Of a stretch of 64,000 nt of DNA, positions 46,448 to 55,992 are shown piece by piece. The stretch spans positions 62,001 through 126,000 of the forward strand of contig NZ_JACOFZ010000002.1 in NCBI RefSeq assembly GCF_014284155.1. The letters are read 5' to 3'. The position numbers and the translations under genes are program-made. Under the pieces are notes generated by a model. That model was not told the DNA's origin and did not search any database. It worked only from the letters and a program-made list of their open reading frames with translations. Origin of the DNA: Affinundibacterium nitidum (lineage in GTDB: Bacteria; Pseudomonadota; Gammaproteobacteria; Burkholderiales; Burkholderiaceae_D). How positions within the stretch are numbered: the first letter of the stretch is position 1; the number at the start of each line of letters is the position of its first letter.

Positions 46448-46951
46448 ATGTCGATAAACTTGCTCAATGGTTTTCTATCATTGATTTGCTATACCGTCTC
46501 ACGTTTCATCTTCAGCACCGTAGTCATATGGTCGATCACTTTGACTGCTATAGGTGCGCCAACAAACCCAGAAGCGGTAGAAGTAAGCAATGCCGTCAAT
46601 GACCTGTATCTCGCCTTAAACGAAAGAGATGCGACCGCATTTTCACAATATCTGATGCCCCAAGGTTTTACTGAGTTCAATCCAGATTGGCCTGGAATGC
46701 GCCGCCTCAACTTGGACAAATTCAAAAGCATCTTCGAGTCTGGCACACAAATAAATCTGCGCGTAGCAGAACTTCAAATCCAAATGATTTCAACGGAAAA
46801 TGCGGTTGCCACTGGCTATCGCGTTGGTACAATTACAGACACCACCGGGGCAACAGTCACTAGTCGTCTCGCACTAAGCATGATTTGGACTAAACGCCAA
46901 GGACATTGGAAACTACAGCACGTGCATCTCTCAGAAGAAAAAGAAAACTGA
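46448..46951 (+). CDS. exported NTF2/SnoaL-like protein
   Basis: A 167-residue protein with an N-terminal hydrophobic signal (about residues 15-37). The rest fits the NTF2-like cone fold of the SnoaL/DUF4440 group: an opening helix AVNDLYLALNERDATAFSQY, then TENAVATGYRVGTI and a closing strand RQGHWKLQHVHLS. Members are small-molecule-binding proteins or enzymes. No catalytic residue set can be assigned. Monocistronic. Confidence 0.65.
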   Translation: MSINLLNGFLSLICYTVSRFIFSTVVIWSITLTAIGAPTNPEAVEVSNAVNDLYLALNERDATAFSQYLMPQGFTEFNPDWPGMRRLNLDKFKSIFESGTQINLRVAELQIQMISTENAVATGYRVGTITDTTGATVTSRLALSMIWTKRQGHWKLQHVHLSEEKEN

Positions 46952-46974
46952 CAGTGAGGATGTGAGTCCTTCAA

Positions 46975-47493
46975 CTAACTTTTATTCAAAATAAAAGCTC
47001 CAGCCTTGGTTTGGAAGAAATCAAAACCTTGAATCAACTTCAAACTTTGCTTATTTCGCCTGACATAATTGATATGGATCGCATTGATATCCGCGAACTG
47101 ATGGTCTGCTTTAATCGCCTTTTCTAAGGTCGATGCGAGCAAGGTAGCGTCCTGTTCACGTTGCTTTCTAGTGAAAGCATTCGAGCGTGAGTTCACTACG
47201 TTTAGGCTAATCAAATGTAGTCCAATCTCTATTTCAATCTCGCTCTCTTGATAATGGCTATTCTGAACAAGATATTGTCTCAGATCGAATTTATCTTGCA
47301 CAAGAATTACCGTCTCAGATTGTCCTACGGGAGAGCTGAGTTGCTGTACTCGAGTCTGTCGCGAAATGCTCTCCGCATACAAGAGGGACAATGGGGAAAA
47401 CATCAGCAAAACGCCCAACCAGAAGAAGTACTTTTGTGTCACCCTCAATGCCCGTACCATCATCGGCTTCATCACTGGAAGATATTTTTTCAT
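46975..47493 (-). CDS. exported protein of unknown function
   Basis: A 172-residue protein with a basic start and one hydrophobic segment (about 20-40) that is either a signal peptide or an anchor, ending near LLYAES. The remainder is hydrophilic, with a central QESEIEIEIGLHLISLNVVNSR and a Lys-rich end. No family recognised. It is convergent with the NTF2-like gene with a 23-bp gap. An internal ATG at 47472 is an alternative start. Confidence 0.55.
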   Translation of the reverse strand: MKKYLPVMKPMMVRALRVTQKYFFWLGVLLMFSPLSLLYAESISRQTRVQQLSSPVGQSETVILVQDKFDLRQYLVQNSHYQESEIEIEIGLHLISLNVVNSRSNAFTRKQREQDATLLASTLEKAIKADHQFADINAIHINYVRRNKQSLKLIQGFDFFQTKAGAFILNKS

Positions 47494-47649
47494 TTGGTGC
47501 CTTAGTCAAAATGAGTTGGTCGAGTTGAATTTTGATTATCAGACGACAAATTCACTTTGAATGTACGTTAACACACCATACGCCACGAGAAGCCAGTTGC
47601 TTTAGGCGTTGTTGATCAGCCGCTTCTCATCACCTGCAGCTAAAAAAAA

Positions 47650-47665
47650 GCCCGCCGTAGCGAGC
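47650..47665 (-). terminator. intrinsic terminator after the chemoreceptor gene
   Basis: GCCCGC (47650-47655) and GCGAGC (47660-47665) form a short stem with one G-U pair; on the minus strand eight T follow (47642-47649). It is 22 bp past the chemoreceptor stop. Confidence 0.75.
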
Positions 47666-47687
47666 CTTTTAAGTAAGCAAGTATCAA

Positions 47688-49550
47688 TTAATAATCCATA
47701 CTGAGGCGCTTCATTTGGTTTGCCTTCCTCACAGGTTTTGCCGAGGCTGAATCGTGATTCACTGAAAATGCTGACATCGCATTCTTCAACAAACTCACCT
47801 GTTCTTCCAGTGCCCCTGCTGCCGCGGCTGCTTCTTCCACCAAGGCTGCATTCTGCTGGGTCGCTTCGTCCATATGTTCAAGCGCATGATTCACTTGTTG
47901 AATACCGTCACTTTGTTCTGCAGATGCTACTGTAATTTCGCTGATGACTGACGCCACCTGACGAATCGCATCTACAATATTACTCATAGAAGCGCCTGCT
48001 CGATCAACCAGAGCTGAACCTTCATTTACTTTGCCAACAGAATCATTAATCAATGCTTTGATCTCTTGTGCTGCAGATGCGCTGCGTTGCGCAAGCACTC
48101 GCACTTCGCTGGCCACCACCGCGAAACCGCGCCCTTGCTCGCCGGCGCGCGCGGCTTCGACCGCTGCATTGAGAGCCAGAATATTCGTTTGAAATGCAAT
48201 GCCCTCAATCACGCTGATAATATCGACGATTTTCTTAGAGCTATCGGTTATACCCTGCATGGTGACAACCACCTGATCCACCACTTTGCCGCCCTCAGAT
48301 GCAAGGTCGGAGGCATTCAATGCCATTTGATTGGCTTCCTTCGCATTCTCGGCATTGTGAGCAACGGCGCTGGTCAACTCTTCCATACTTGCAGAGGTTT
48401 CCTCGAGTGTTGATGCTTGCTGCTCTGTGCGTGATGAGAGGTCCATGTTGCCATTCGCAATTTCAGAAGCCCCCACTTCGATAGATTCCGTGGCCTTACG
48501 CACGTCAACCACCATTGATTGAATCTGATCAATGAAATGATTAAAAGCCTGCGCCGTTTGGGCGACTTCGTCATCACCACTTACGTGGATTCGGCGACTT
48601 AAATCACCACCGCCACCATCAGCAATTTCTGTCATCGCATCTCGTACATGCTGTAAGCCATTCAAAAGGCGTCCGACTAGCAAAGTCGTCAGTGGCAACA
48701 AGACCGCCAAGACGATCAGTAGTACCACTGCTGATGTCATCACAAGGTGATCGAGTGCCTCCAAGGCTTTCCCTTTATCGATCACTAAACCCATATAAAT
48801 TTCAGATCCAGATATTCTCTGTAGTAGCAAAAAATGCGACTTGCCATCAATTTCAACAATAACCGGGTCAACTACCTTCGCCAAAGCTGGCAACTTCTCA
48901 ACTGCCAGATCAGCGGTCAATTCTTTTGAAAATTTCATGACCTTGGTTTGATCAGGATGCGCCAGAATTTGACCACTTTTATCCAACAGAAACGCATAAC
49001 CGCCTCCCGCCAACTTAATCGTCATGATTTGCTCGACGATCTTAGTGAGGAATACGTCCGATCCCACTACACCATCTGCACCACCATTGACAGGGGCCGC
49101 GAAAGAGATCATTAAGCCAGGTGGTGCTACTCCCATATAAGGTGCTGTGACTATCGTCTTTTTCGCTTCCAAAGCTTCTTTATACCAAGGACGACCTGTT
49201 GGATCGTAGCCGGCTGGAGGAGGATCGTCAGGTACGTTCACAAAAGTTTTGTCAGGCTTACCCTGATATACGCTCAAAAAATTGCCAGCTTTTTGCACCA
49301 TATTTAATGAAGTCAACAAATCGGCACCACCACCTAGGCTAGTCGCCATACTCGTCATCATCGACATATTCGTCTGAATCCAATTCCCAAGAAGCGCGTT
49401 ATAACCCGAGGCCACTCCTCGCATTTCTTTGTTCAAGTCAGTTTCGATTTGGGACTTCAGACGCACATAACTACTAATGGTCAACATGATTGTGCAAATC
49501 GTGATGAGCACACCGATCACGATTACTAGCCTAGCCTTCAATGATTTCAT
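47688..49550 (-). CDS. methyl-accepting chemotaxis protein with Cache sensor
   Basis: A 620-residue chemoreceptor. The ATG at 49550 follows AGGAACGG. A membrane helix at about 8-28, a periplasmic dCache-type sensor (to about 265, with the [23 protein letters not shown] signature), a second membrane helix, a HAMP domain and a cytoplasmic signalling domain follow. The hairpin tip [22 protein letters not shown] and [18 protein letters not shown] are fully conserved, so it should control CheA. It lacks a C-terminal CheR-tethering pentapeptide and ends LSMDY. The ligand is unknown; dCache domains often bind amino acids or carboxylates. Confidence 0.92.
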   Translation of the reverse strand: MKSLKARLVIVIGVLITICTIMLTISSYVRLKSQIETDLNKEMRGVASGYNALLGNWIQTNMSMMTSMATSLGGGADLLTSLNMVQKAGNFLSVYQGKPDKTFVNVPDDPPPAGYDPTGRPWYKEALEAKKTIVTAPYMGVAPPGLMISFAAPVNGGADGVVGSDVFLTKIVEQIMTIKLAGGGYAFLLDKSGQILAHPDQTKVMKFSKELTADLAVEKLPALAKVVDPVIVEIDGKSHFLLLQRISGSEIYMGLVIDKGKALEALDHLVMTSAVVLLIVLAVLLPLTTLLVGRLLNGLQHVRDAMTEIADGGGGDLSRRIHVSGDDEVAQTAQAFNHFIDQIQSMVVDVRKATESIEVGASEIANGNMDLSSRTEQQASTLEETSASMEELTSAVAHNAENAKEANQMALNASDLASEGGKVVDQVVVTMQGITDSSKKIVDIISVIEGIAFQTNILALNAAVEAARAGEQGRGFAVVASEVRVLAQRSASAAQEIKALINDSVGKVNEGSALVDRAGASMSNIVDAIRQVASVISEITVASAEQSDGIQQVNHALEHMDEATQQNAALVEEAAAAAGALEEQVSLLKNAMSAFSVNHDSASAKPVRKANQMKRLSMDY

Positions 49551-49973
49551 ATCCGTTCCTATTTGCCATGTAGCGGTTACTTGAAAAATGCCTGCCATGC
49601 CCTTTATTGGCGTTCGCTTTTACGTTTGAGGACATGGGCGATGGAACTCTATATTACCGTTAAGAAATATAAGTGCAATATGGAAACTTTTTAAAAGTAA
49701 GGTGCAGGGTGAAATTCGGCAGCACCCAAGGATAGTGTCACGATACTCTGTATCGATAGATTCGCATCAAGGTCTTATAAACTGACCTATTGGGGCTAGA
49801 TTGAGCAAATGAGCAAGCAAGCGGAGCGACTTATTTTTTTTGTGAATGAGGCGCGAAATCGGGAAATTAGTCGAAAACTGTTGTGAATTATCCTCAGTTT
49901 TCGGTCTTACGACGTCATGTTATCGCTCTAGCACAAGCTGAGGAATCATCCACACCAGGCAATGAACAAGTGC
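49551..49973. other. intergenic region between TonB receptor and chemoreceptor genes
   Basis: About 420 bp without a gene. It contains a candidate flagellar promoter for the chemoreceptor (49604-49629) and a perfect 9-bp inverted repeat CGAAAACTG/CAGTTTTCG (49872-49880 and 49895-49903) 70 bp past the TonB-receptor stop. The latter has no U run, so it is a weak terminator or a regulatory site. Confidence 0.5.
49604..49629 (-). promoter_or_regulatory. candidate sigma-28 (FliA) promoter for the chemoreceptor gene
   Basis: On the minus strand TCAA, 14 nt, then GCCAATAA resembles the sigma-28 consensus TAAA-N15-GCCGATAA. The -10-like element ends 53 bp before the chemoreceptor ATG. Chemoreceptor genes are often FliA-dependent; the match has two substitutions. 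Confidence 0.3.
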
Positions 49974-52232
49974 TCAGAACCGATGTTCGTAGTTAAGACG
50001 AATGTTTAATTTCGGAGGATTACGCGAATCACGAATACTCGCGCCTTGCGAATTCAAATACGTGCTACGAGAACTAGGAGTTTGGCGGATCAAGTTGCTC
50101 GCACTCAAGCGGACGTTAGAAAGGGCATCAAATTTCCACAATGCGTAGGATTCGAGGCTGCGACTCACCGTCGTGTAATTCCATTGACTCTCTGAACTTC
50201 GGACTGTTCCTGCATTCTGAAACGCAAACCCTCCGCCGAGCGTGAGTGGCAACTCTTGATGTTTGTAATCAAGCCCTAGATTAATTCGCAAAGGCACTTG
50301 CGAATCTAAGCGATTATTTGGCCCTGGTACGGTATCGATACTGGAACGATTAATGCCGGCATTTGCACGAAAATCGAGCGCTGGCGCATCCTCCATCCAC
50401 ATGCGCATCGGGAACTTTGCCTCAAGCTCAACGCCACGCGTGGTGGCATGACCTGCGTTTGTCGGCATCAATACCCATAAATTATCTTGATACGACAAAA
50501 TATTACGAGTAATGCCATTGATCTTACGCAGGAAGAAATTGACACTAAACACGCCCCCGCCATCGACAAAATGCTCGTAGCCCAAATCAAAACCGGTTGC
50601 CAATTCAGGTTTCAAATTAGGATTTGGCAAACTGTCGGGCGCAGTAGGACTATTATTCGTTGAATAGTAATGACGGTGCACCAAGTCCCAGGAATTCACC
50701 GCCTTATAGGTACGAGAAAATGCGAAACGAATTTGCTGATTAGGGCGATCTGGAATTTTGTATAGCGTTTGAAAAATCGGGCTCAAGACTGAAGACTTAT
50801 TACGCACAGAGGGCAGATCAGTGCCGCGACCGTTAAGTGTAATCCCCTCCCAACGCGCACCAACATAAAACGACAACTGTTTGTCGAGCGTCCATTCATC
50901 TTGCGCATACAATGCAGAGCGCTGCACTTTGAATTCCACATCTTCTCGCTGATCTATTGGTATGACAACCGTATTGATTGCGGTCGTACCGCGCGTTAGG
51001 TTATCACTGCTCTGCCAACGTGAAGCGGCTTCCCACCCCATGGACAAAACATGATCTTCAATAAACGGTGCGGAATACTTACCACTAGTACTCCAACCAC
51101 GATTGTAATTTTCAGTGTCAACATGACGCGCGAACAAGGGATTCTCATTCAGTTCACGGCCAAATGTATTACCCCAAGATTTTGAATGCCAATAATGTGT
51201 ACCTAAGCGCAACTCAAGCTTGGCGCTATCGCCGAGTTTGCGAACCCAATTCACGTTATTACTCAGATTTTGACTATTGTTTTGGGTGTTATAGTCTTCG
51301 TAGATAAACGGATAGACTGTCCCAATCTCGCTCATCGTATTGGTTCTCGAAAGATTGGTGTTGCTATTCACACTGATAAATGAGTTCAAGCTCAATACAT
51401 CTTCATTGTCGAAAGTCCAGATCAAGCGCGGGGCACTCGAAACCGAGCGGCTACGACTGTCATCGTGTGATGCGGTACGACGCAGTTGTATCATCGCCCC
51501 TTGCGCATCCAGATTACGTGTTTGACTCGTGTTCTCTGAGTTCTGGTTATGGCCCATGTACACATTCAAAGGTACACTGTAAGCAAGCTGATCGACCTTA
51601 TCTGAGAATTGCAAACTCGTGTACAAGCCAGATGGGGCTTGACCGCGCTGGTAATAACCTAGTTTGAGTAGATGTTGGGCCAGTTGCACGGTTTTCTTCA
51701 AAATCACATTAATCGTACCCGCCACTGCCTGCGTACTAAATTCCGCACTGGCAGAACGAACGATTTCGATGCGCTCAATCAGGTCAGGTGACAAACTCTC
51801 TATCGAAAAGCCGGGTGGACTCGGTTCGCCATTTAATAGAATTTGCGTATAGCCTGAACCCAAACCACGCATCCGTACCGCACCATTTACCACACTCACA
51901 CTTGGCAAGCGCTTCAAGACATCAGTGATCTCTGTATCACCATATCGCGCAATTTCTTCTTGGGTAACAACGATCTTACTAGCCGTATCAAACCGACGCG
52001 CATCGTATTCTCGATTTCCCTTCACTTCTACTTTTTGTGATTTTTCTAGTGTTGGAGAAACTGGTGTTTTTGCATCTTTTTGTACTTTGTTATCTTTGAC
52101 TAGTTTCGCATCCTGCAAATCACCCGCTTGCTCGGGAATGAAATCGCCCGCATATGCCACTGCAGTAAACATGGCAGAAATCAGGGGCGTGATTATAGAC
52201 GGCGTCAAATAACGAAATGGAAGTACGGACAT
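49974..52232 (-). CDS. TonB-dependent outer-membrane receptor
   Basis: A 752-residue receptor. A signal peptide (about 1-28, ending AYAG) is followed by a Lys-rich linker, the plug domain (DARRFDTASKIVVTQEEIARYG, RMRGLGSGYTQILLNGEP, IERIEIVRSASAEFSTQAVAG) and a 22-strand barrel ending YEHRF. No Fe uptake, siderophore or sugar-use gene is nearby, so the substrate cannot be named. A peptide signalling (STN) domain is absent. Confidence 0.9.
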   Translation of the reverse strand: MSVLPFRYLTPSIITPLISAMFTAVAYAGDFIPEQAGDLQDAKLVKDNKVQKDAKTPVSPTLEKSQKVEVKGNREYDARRFDTASKIVVTQEEIARYGDTEITDVLKRLPSVSVVNGAVRMRGLGSGYTQILLNGEPSPPGFSIESLSPDLIERIEIVRSASAEFSTQAVAGTINVILKKTVQLAQHLLKLGYYQRGQAPSGLYTSLQFSDKVDQLAYSVPLNVYMGHNQNSENTSQTRNLDAQGAMIQLRRTASHDDSRSRSVSSAPRLIWTFDNEDVLSLNSFISVNSNTNLSRTNTMSEIGTVYPFIYEDYNTQNNSQNLSNNVNWVRKLGDSAKLELRLGTHYWHSKSWGNTFGRELNENPLFARHVDTENYNRGWSTSGKYSAPFIEDHVLSMGWEAASRWQSSDNLTRGTTAINTVVIPIDQREDVEFKVQRSALYAQDEWTLDKQLSFYVGARWEGITLNGRGTDLPSVRNKSSVLSPIFQTLYKIPDRPNQQIRFAFSRTYKAVNSWDLVHRHYYSTNNSPTAPDSLPNPNLKPELATGFDLGYEHFVDGGGVFSVNFFLRKINGITRNILSYQDNLWVLMPTNAGHATTRGVELEAKFPMRMWMEDAPALDFRANAGINRSSIDTVPGPNNRLDSQVPLRINLGLDYKHQELPLTLGGGFAFQNAGTVRSSESQWNYTTVSRSLESYALWKFDALSNVRLSASNLIRQTPSSRSTYLNSQGASIRDSRNPPKLNIRLNYEHRF

Positions 52233-52450
52233 GGAAATATCAGATCAAATTGGTACAAAATATACCGTGCAAGAGCAAATTAGCATCATAAAGTATATGA
52301 CTATTTCTATGCACAAAAGTTCCTTAGCATTCCGACGAACGGTGAATCCACAAAAACTGAACTTGTACACCCGAGTTGAGTCATAAACCTTTACACGTAA
52401 TCTCGGTTTCGATTACATTCGTTCTCATACTTAACTTGGGGAAGCACGCA

Positions 52451-53101
52451 ATGACTCAGCTTTATTATTCACCTGGCACCGCAAGTCTCGCGCCGCATTT
52501 CATCCTCGAAGAATTGGCACTCACCTATGAGCTTGTGCTCGTTGACACGAGCAAGCAGGAACATCAACAAACGCCTTATCTTAAGCTCAATCCACTTGGC
52601 AAAATTCCTTTATTTGTCGATGGTGAAAATTCGATGACTGAAAGCGCAGCCATCTGCCTCCACATATGCGACAAAAATACGCGTAAAACACCAGATTTTT
52701 TTCACCCTGCCATTACTTCTGCGAGCAGAGCGCAGTTGTATAAATGGTTGCTCTATCTTTCCAATACTTTGCAAGCCGAACTCGTCACTTACTTTTATCC
52801 GGATCGATTACTAGCCGACCCCAAGCTCGCCGAACAAGTCAAACAAAGCGCTGAGCAGCGCGTGATTCCGATGTTTGAATATATCGATCAACACTTCGCG
52901 AGTTCAGGCAAACCTTATCTGCTGGGCGATAAAGTATCCGCTGCTGATTTCTTCTTGTTTATGTTGGGACGTTGGTCGCGCGGGATGAGCAAACCAGCAC
53001 GCGACTACCCTCACCTTGGCGAATTTATGCGTCGAATGTTTGCAAAGAAATCCGTACAAACAGTCTTTGCTCAAGAGGGAATTCAAGCACCATACTTCTA
53101 A
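52451..53101 (+). CDS. glutathione S-transferase family protein
   Basis: A 216-residue GST with the N-terminal thioredoxin-like domain (MTQLYYSPGTASLAPHFI, with NPLGKIPLFVDG and the ESAAICLHI glutathione-site strand) and a helical C-terminal domain (LLGDKVSAADFFLFML). The ATG at 52451 fits the family; upstream in-frame codons encode a non-conserved extension. The substrate is unknown; GSTs of this form take part in detoxification. Confidence 0.88.
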   Translation: MTQLYYSPGTASLAPHFILEELALTYELVLVDTSKQEHQQTPYLKLNPLGKIPLFVDGENSMTESAAICLHICDKNTRKTPDFFHPAITSASRAQLYKWLLYLSNTLQAELVTYFYPDRLLADPKLAEQVKQSAEQRVIPMFEYIDQHFASSGKPYLLGDKVSAADFFLFMLGRWSRGMSKPARDYPHLGEFMRRMFAKKSVQTVFAQEGIQAPYF

Positions 53102-53112
53102 CATTTCAGTAG

Positions 53113-53151
53113 AAAAAAGCCCCGAAATCTAATTACTTCCGGGGCTTTTTT
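53113..53151. terminator. bidirectional terminator between GST and M20 genes
   Basis: GCCCCG (53119-53124) and CGGGGC (53140-53145) with A and T runs on both sides make a shared terminator for the two convergent genes. Confidence 0.8.
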
Positions 53152-53176
53152 ACATCGATGAATTCGAAGAACAACA

Positions 53177-54631
53177 TTATTTGATAGAAACCTGATCGAT
53201 CGCTTTCATTAAGCGATACATGAATTCTAGCTCTTGCGCGTATACCTTGATATTAATGCGCTCATCTCTCCCATGGGCTCGACCATCATCAAGATCATCA
53301 AACATGGCATCGACACCATAAGTCGGAATCCCCGCTGCGCGGGTATAGATACTATCTGAGGCCCCGGCGGTCATGCTTGGCAACACCGCGATTTCTGGCC
53401 ACATGGATTTTGTCACGCGCTCAACGGCTGCGCGCACTGGCCCCGACGGTGCAGACTCTGGACTAGGACGAGCTGGCGTACGTACGCTAAACTTCACGCT
53501 AGGGTCGCGCATCACCCGTTTTAACAAGGCTTCGGTTCCAGCTTGCGTTTCACCTGGCACGACACGACACTGAATTGTCGCTTTTGCACGCTGAGGAAGA
53601 GCATTTTCCGCATGCCCACCAATGATCTCGGTCGCTGTACACGTTGTCCGCATCTGGATATTGGTCTCTACTTCTTGTGACAATCGCTGCGCAGCGCCCA
53701 GATCAGGCTTATCGCCACTGACCGCAAGCATATCTTTCTTTACTTGCCCTTGCTCTAAAACGGCGCGACCTTTGAAATATAACTTAACAGTATCTGTAAG
53801 GTGCAATGGAAATGAATAATCTGAGAGTCGCGCCAAAGCCTTAGATAAACGATATATCGGATTTTCTTTAGTTGGGCGTGAACTATGGCCGCCTTTATCG
53901 GTGACTTCGACCTCGAAACTCAGAAACATCTTTTCGCTCGTTTGCATGGTCAAATAAATCTTCTTGCCATTTTTGATTGCCGCCTCACCCGCATCAGGGT
54001 TAATCACCAAACCTGCATCGACCAAAGAACGATGCTCTTTCAATAGAAAATCAACACCATTGGCATCTCCGCCCGCCTCTTCATCGGCTGTAAAAGCGAC
54101 AATGATATCGCGCTCGGGGACAAAGCCTTCATGCTTCAAACGGATTAAGCTCGCCAGCATTGCACTATCTTGACCGAGCATATCGATCACGCCTCGTCCA
54201 TAGAGCCAGCCATCTTTTTCCGACAAGGTGAATGGATCAAAATTCCAGTCTTCGCGTTTCGCTTCAACTACGTCTAGGTGGCCAATGTATAAAGTCGGTT
54301 TGCCTTGGGCTTTGCCTCGCAAACGCACAACGGTATTGCCCTTTTCCGGATGCCCTTTAGGCGCGACAACATGAACATCATCAGCACTAAAACCCGCCGC
54401 TAACAAACGATCAGCAAGCAACTGGGCCGCCTTGGTCGACCCCAGACTATGGACGGACTTCACTGCCACCAACTCGGAGAGCACTTGTCGACCAAGGTCA
54501 ACATTCGCGGGCGGCGCACTCATTTGCTGGGCGTACAAATTTGAGTTCCATGCCAGCATACAAGCGAGGCCAACGGCGCTCATGGGGAACCACTTCGAAG
54601 AAGATTTTGCCGCCAAGATTTTTTTGTTCAT
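53177..54631 (-). CDS. exported M20-family metallopeptidase
   Basis: A 484-residue protein with a signal peptide (about 1-33, ending NLYAQ). The M20 metal-site motifs are visible: LYIGHLDVVEA (first His), DMLGQDSAMLAS (bridging Asp region), TADEEAGGDANG (Glu pair) and NPDAGEAA. A dimerisation domain (KGGHSSRPTKENPIYRLSKA) is inserted as usual. It probably hydrolyses a dipeptide or N-acyl amino acid in the periplasm. It stands alone. Confidence 0.88.
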   Translation of the reverse strand: MNKKILAAKSSSKWFPMSAVGLACMLAWNSNLYAQQMSAPPANVDLGRQVLSELVAVKSVHSLGSTKAAQLLADRLLAAGFSADDVHVVAPKGHPEKGNTVVRLRGKAQGKPTLYIGHLDVVEAKREDWNFDPFTLSEKDGWLYGRGVIDMLGQDSAMLASLIRLKHEGFVPERDIIVAFTADEEAGGDANGVDFLLKEHRSLVDAGLVINPDAGEAAIKNGKKIYLTMQTSEKMFLSFEVEVTDKGGHSSRPTKENPIYRLSKALARLSDYSFPLHLTDTVKLYFKGRAVLEQGQVKKDMLAVSGDKPDLGAAQRLSQEVETNIQMRTTCTATEIIGGHAENALPQRAKATIQCRVVPGETQAGTEALLKRVMRDPSVKFSVRTPARPSPESAPSGPVRAAVERVTKSMWPEIAVLPSMTAGASDSIYTRAAGIPTYGVDAMFDDLDDGRAHGRDERINIKVYAQELEFMYRLMKAIDQVSIK

Positions 54632-55095
54632 GGTTTGCTTTCTAATTCCATCAATAAGGACACTACTAGTCTGTACGTGATTACCAACAAATCGCTGTTT
54701 TTGTGCACTTTAGAGTCAGTTCTCTAAACCCGAGAATTGATCATACTCTCATAGGAGAACAAGACTGAATTCTTTTTAATTTCGGTGTTTTTTTTGTTGC
54801 ATCGCAAATAGACACTGACAGAGACAGATATTGATAATGCATTCAAATCAGCAATGACACAACTACAGATCCAAATCATTGGACAAAGTGCTTTGTTGAT
54901 TTTCACGTCGCTGAGTAATGACGCTTGGGGGAGACAGTCCGAGCCGCAGCACCCACATTAGTCAGTGTTTTAGTTTCTTTCATCCATTTGAGTTTTTTGA
55001 ATTGCCGAGATCTTGGTAGGGGCTTGCTTTGCCCAAACGAACCAAGCATTGAAGCCAATTAAGAATACTCAATAGTGCTCAATGGGAGTCGCATG
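54632..55095. other. gene-free region before the secreted hydrolase
   Basis: About 460 bp without a convincing gene. It must hold promoters for the M20 gene (left) and the secreted hydrolase (right). A 60-codon minus-strand reading frame at 54724-54906 has no ribosome site and resembles nothing known. No clear hairpin terminator was seen. Confidence 0.5.
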
Positions 55096-55992
55096 ATGAA
55101 GTTTACACTTAGCTTGAAGCAGCTTTTCCTATCAGTTGTTTTGCTATCACTCACGGCTGTATCTGGTTTAGCAAGCGCAGAAAATTACACACTTTGGATC
55201 AACGGTCGCACTGGAGGTGGTGTGGTCGGGAATTACAATAGTTTCACTTACTGGGGGCCGTCCACCACTGCCGCCGGCGTCAACAAGAAATCAGTTAACT
55301 GGGATGGTTATAACAGCATCTCATCACAAAATAGCAAAATTCGCGACGCCTTGGATTGTTTCTGCACCGGCTCAAACTGGTGTTACGTTGCTACCCATAG
55401 CGCAGGAGATTTGATGCTGGGCTACACGCTGGCCAACTATGGTGGATCTTCTCGCATGAAGAAAAACGCGGTTGCCAATTCTTCCGGTCAATGTGGCAAC
55501 TCAGATGGCACAGCACAAGTTGGCTGGAACATCAAATGGGTACGCACAGCTTCCGGTGCCGGCGGCGGCTCCGAACTTTCTGATGCAGGCTCATGGGCAG
55601 TATCCGAGCCACTGGTGAAAGATTTGAAAACGAGCACGGCGCGTGCCATGTATAACCACAACGAAACACGTAATGTCTGGTTCTACATGTATGCTGGCGC
55701 AAAAGGCACCATCTACTCTGGCATCCTGCCAGGACAAGATGATGAAGCAGTAGCCTACCACAGCACTGGTGGCACCGCTGGCTCGTCAGGTACTTCGTTG
55801 TGCAATCCAAGTGATTGGTTCTGCAATGACCTGACCATGGGCACGGCGGCGAACGAAGGCGGGTCAGTCAAGTGGGCATACCACTCCGTCGTCTTCCGTG
55901 ATGATGCCGAAGCCTACAACCATTACGCCAACGGTAACTGGCAGGGGATTATCTCGGTAGTCCGAGCCGCTGTCGTCGCTAATGCGCTCTAA
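55096..55992 (+). CDS. secreted serine hydrolase-like protein
   Basis: A roughly 298-residue exported protein. GGGAG sits 7 nt before the ATG at 55096 (an ATG at 55093 is also usable). A signal peptide ends near SGLASAENY. The nucleophile elbow YVATHSAGDLM fits the GxSxG-type lipase/esterase motif with Thr replacing the first Gly. At least six cysteines (CFC, WCYV, QCGN, LCNP, FCND) suggest disulfides. Its WINGRTGGG opening is not one I can place. The last 11 nt overlap the start of the next gene, so the two products are made together. Confidence 0.65.
   Translation: MKFTLSLKQLFLSVVLLSLTAVSGLASAENYTLWINGRTGGGVVGNYNSFTYWGPSTTAAGVNKKSVNWDGYNSISSQNSKIRDALDCFCTGSNWCYVATHSAGDLMLGYTLANYGGSSRMKKNAVANSSGQCGNSDGTAQVGWNIKWVRTASGAGGGSELSDAGSWAVSEPLVKDLKTSTARAMYNHNETRNVWFYMYAGAKGTIYSGILPGQDDEAVAYHSTGGTAGSSGTSLCNPSDWFCNDLTMGTAANEGGSVKWAYHSVVFRDDAEAYNHYANGNWQGIISVVRAAVVANAL

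Noticed and set aside
54724-54906. Minus-strand 60-codon frame upstream of the secreted hydrolase
   Set aside because: It lacks a ribosome site and resembles no known protein.
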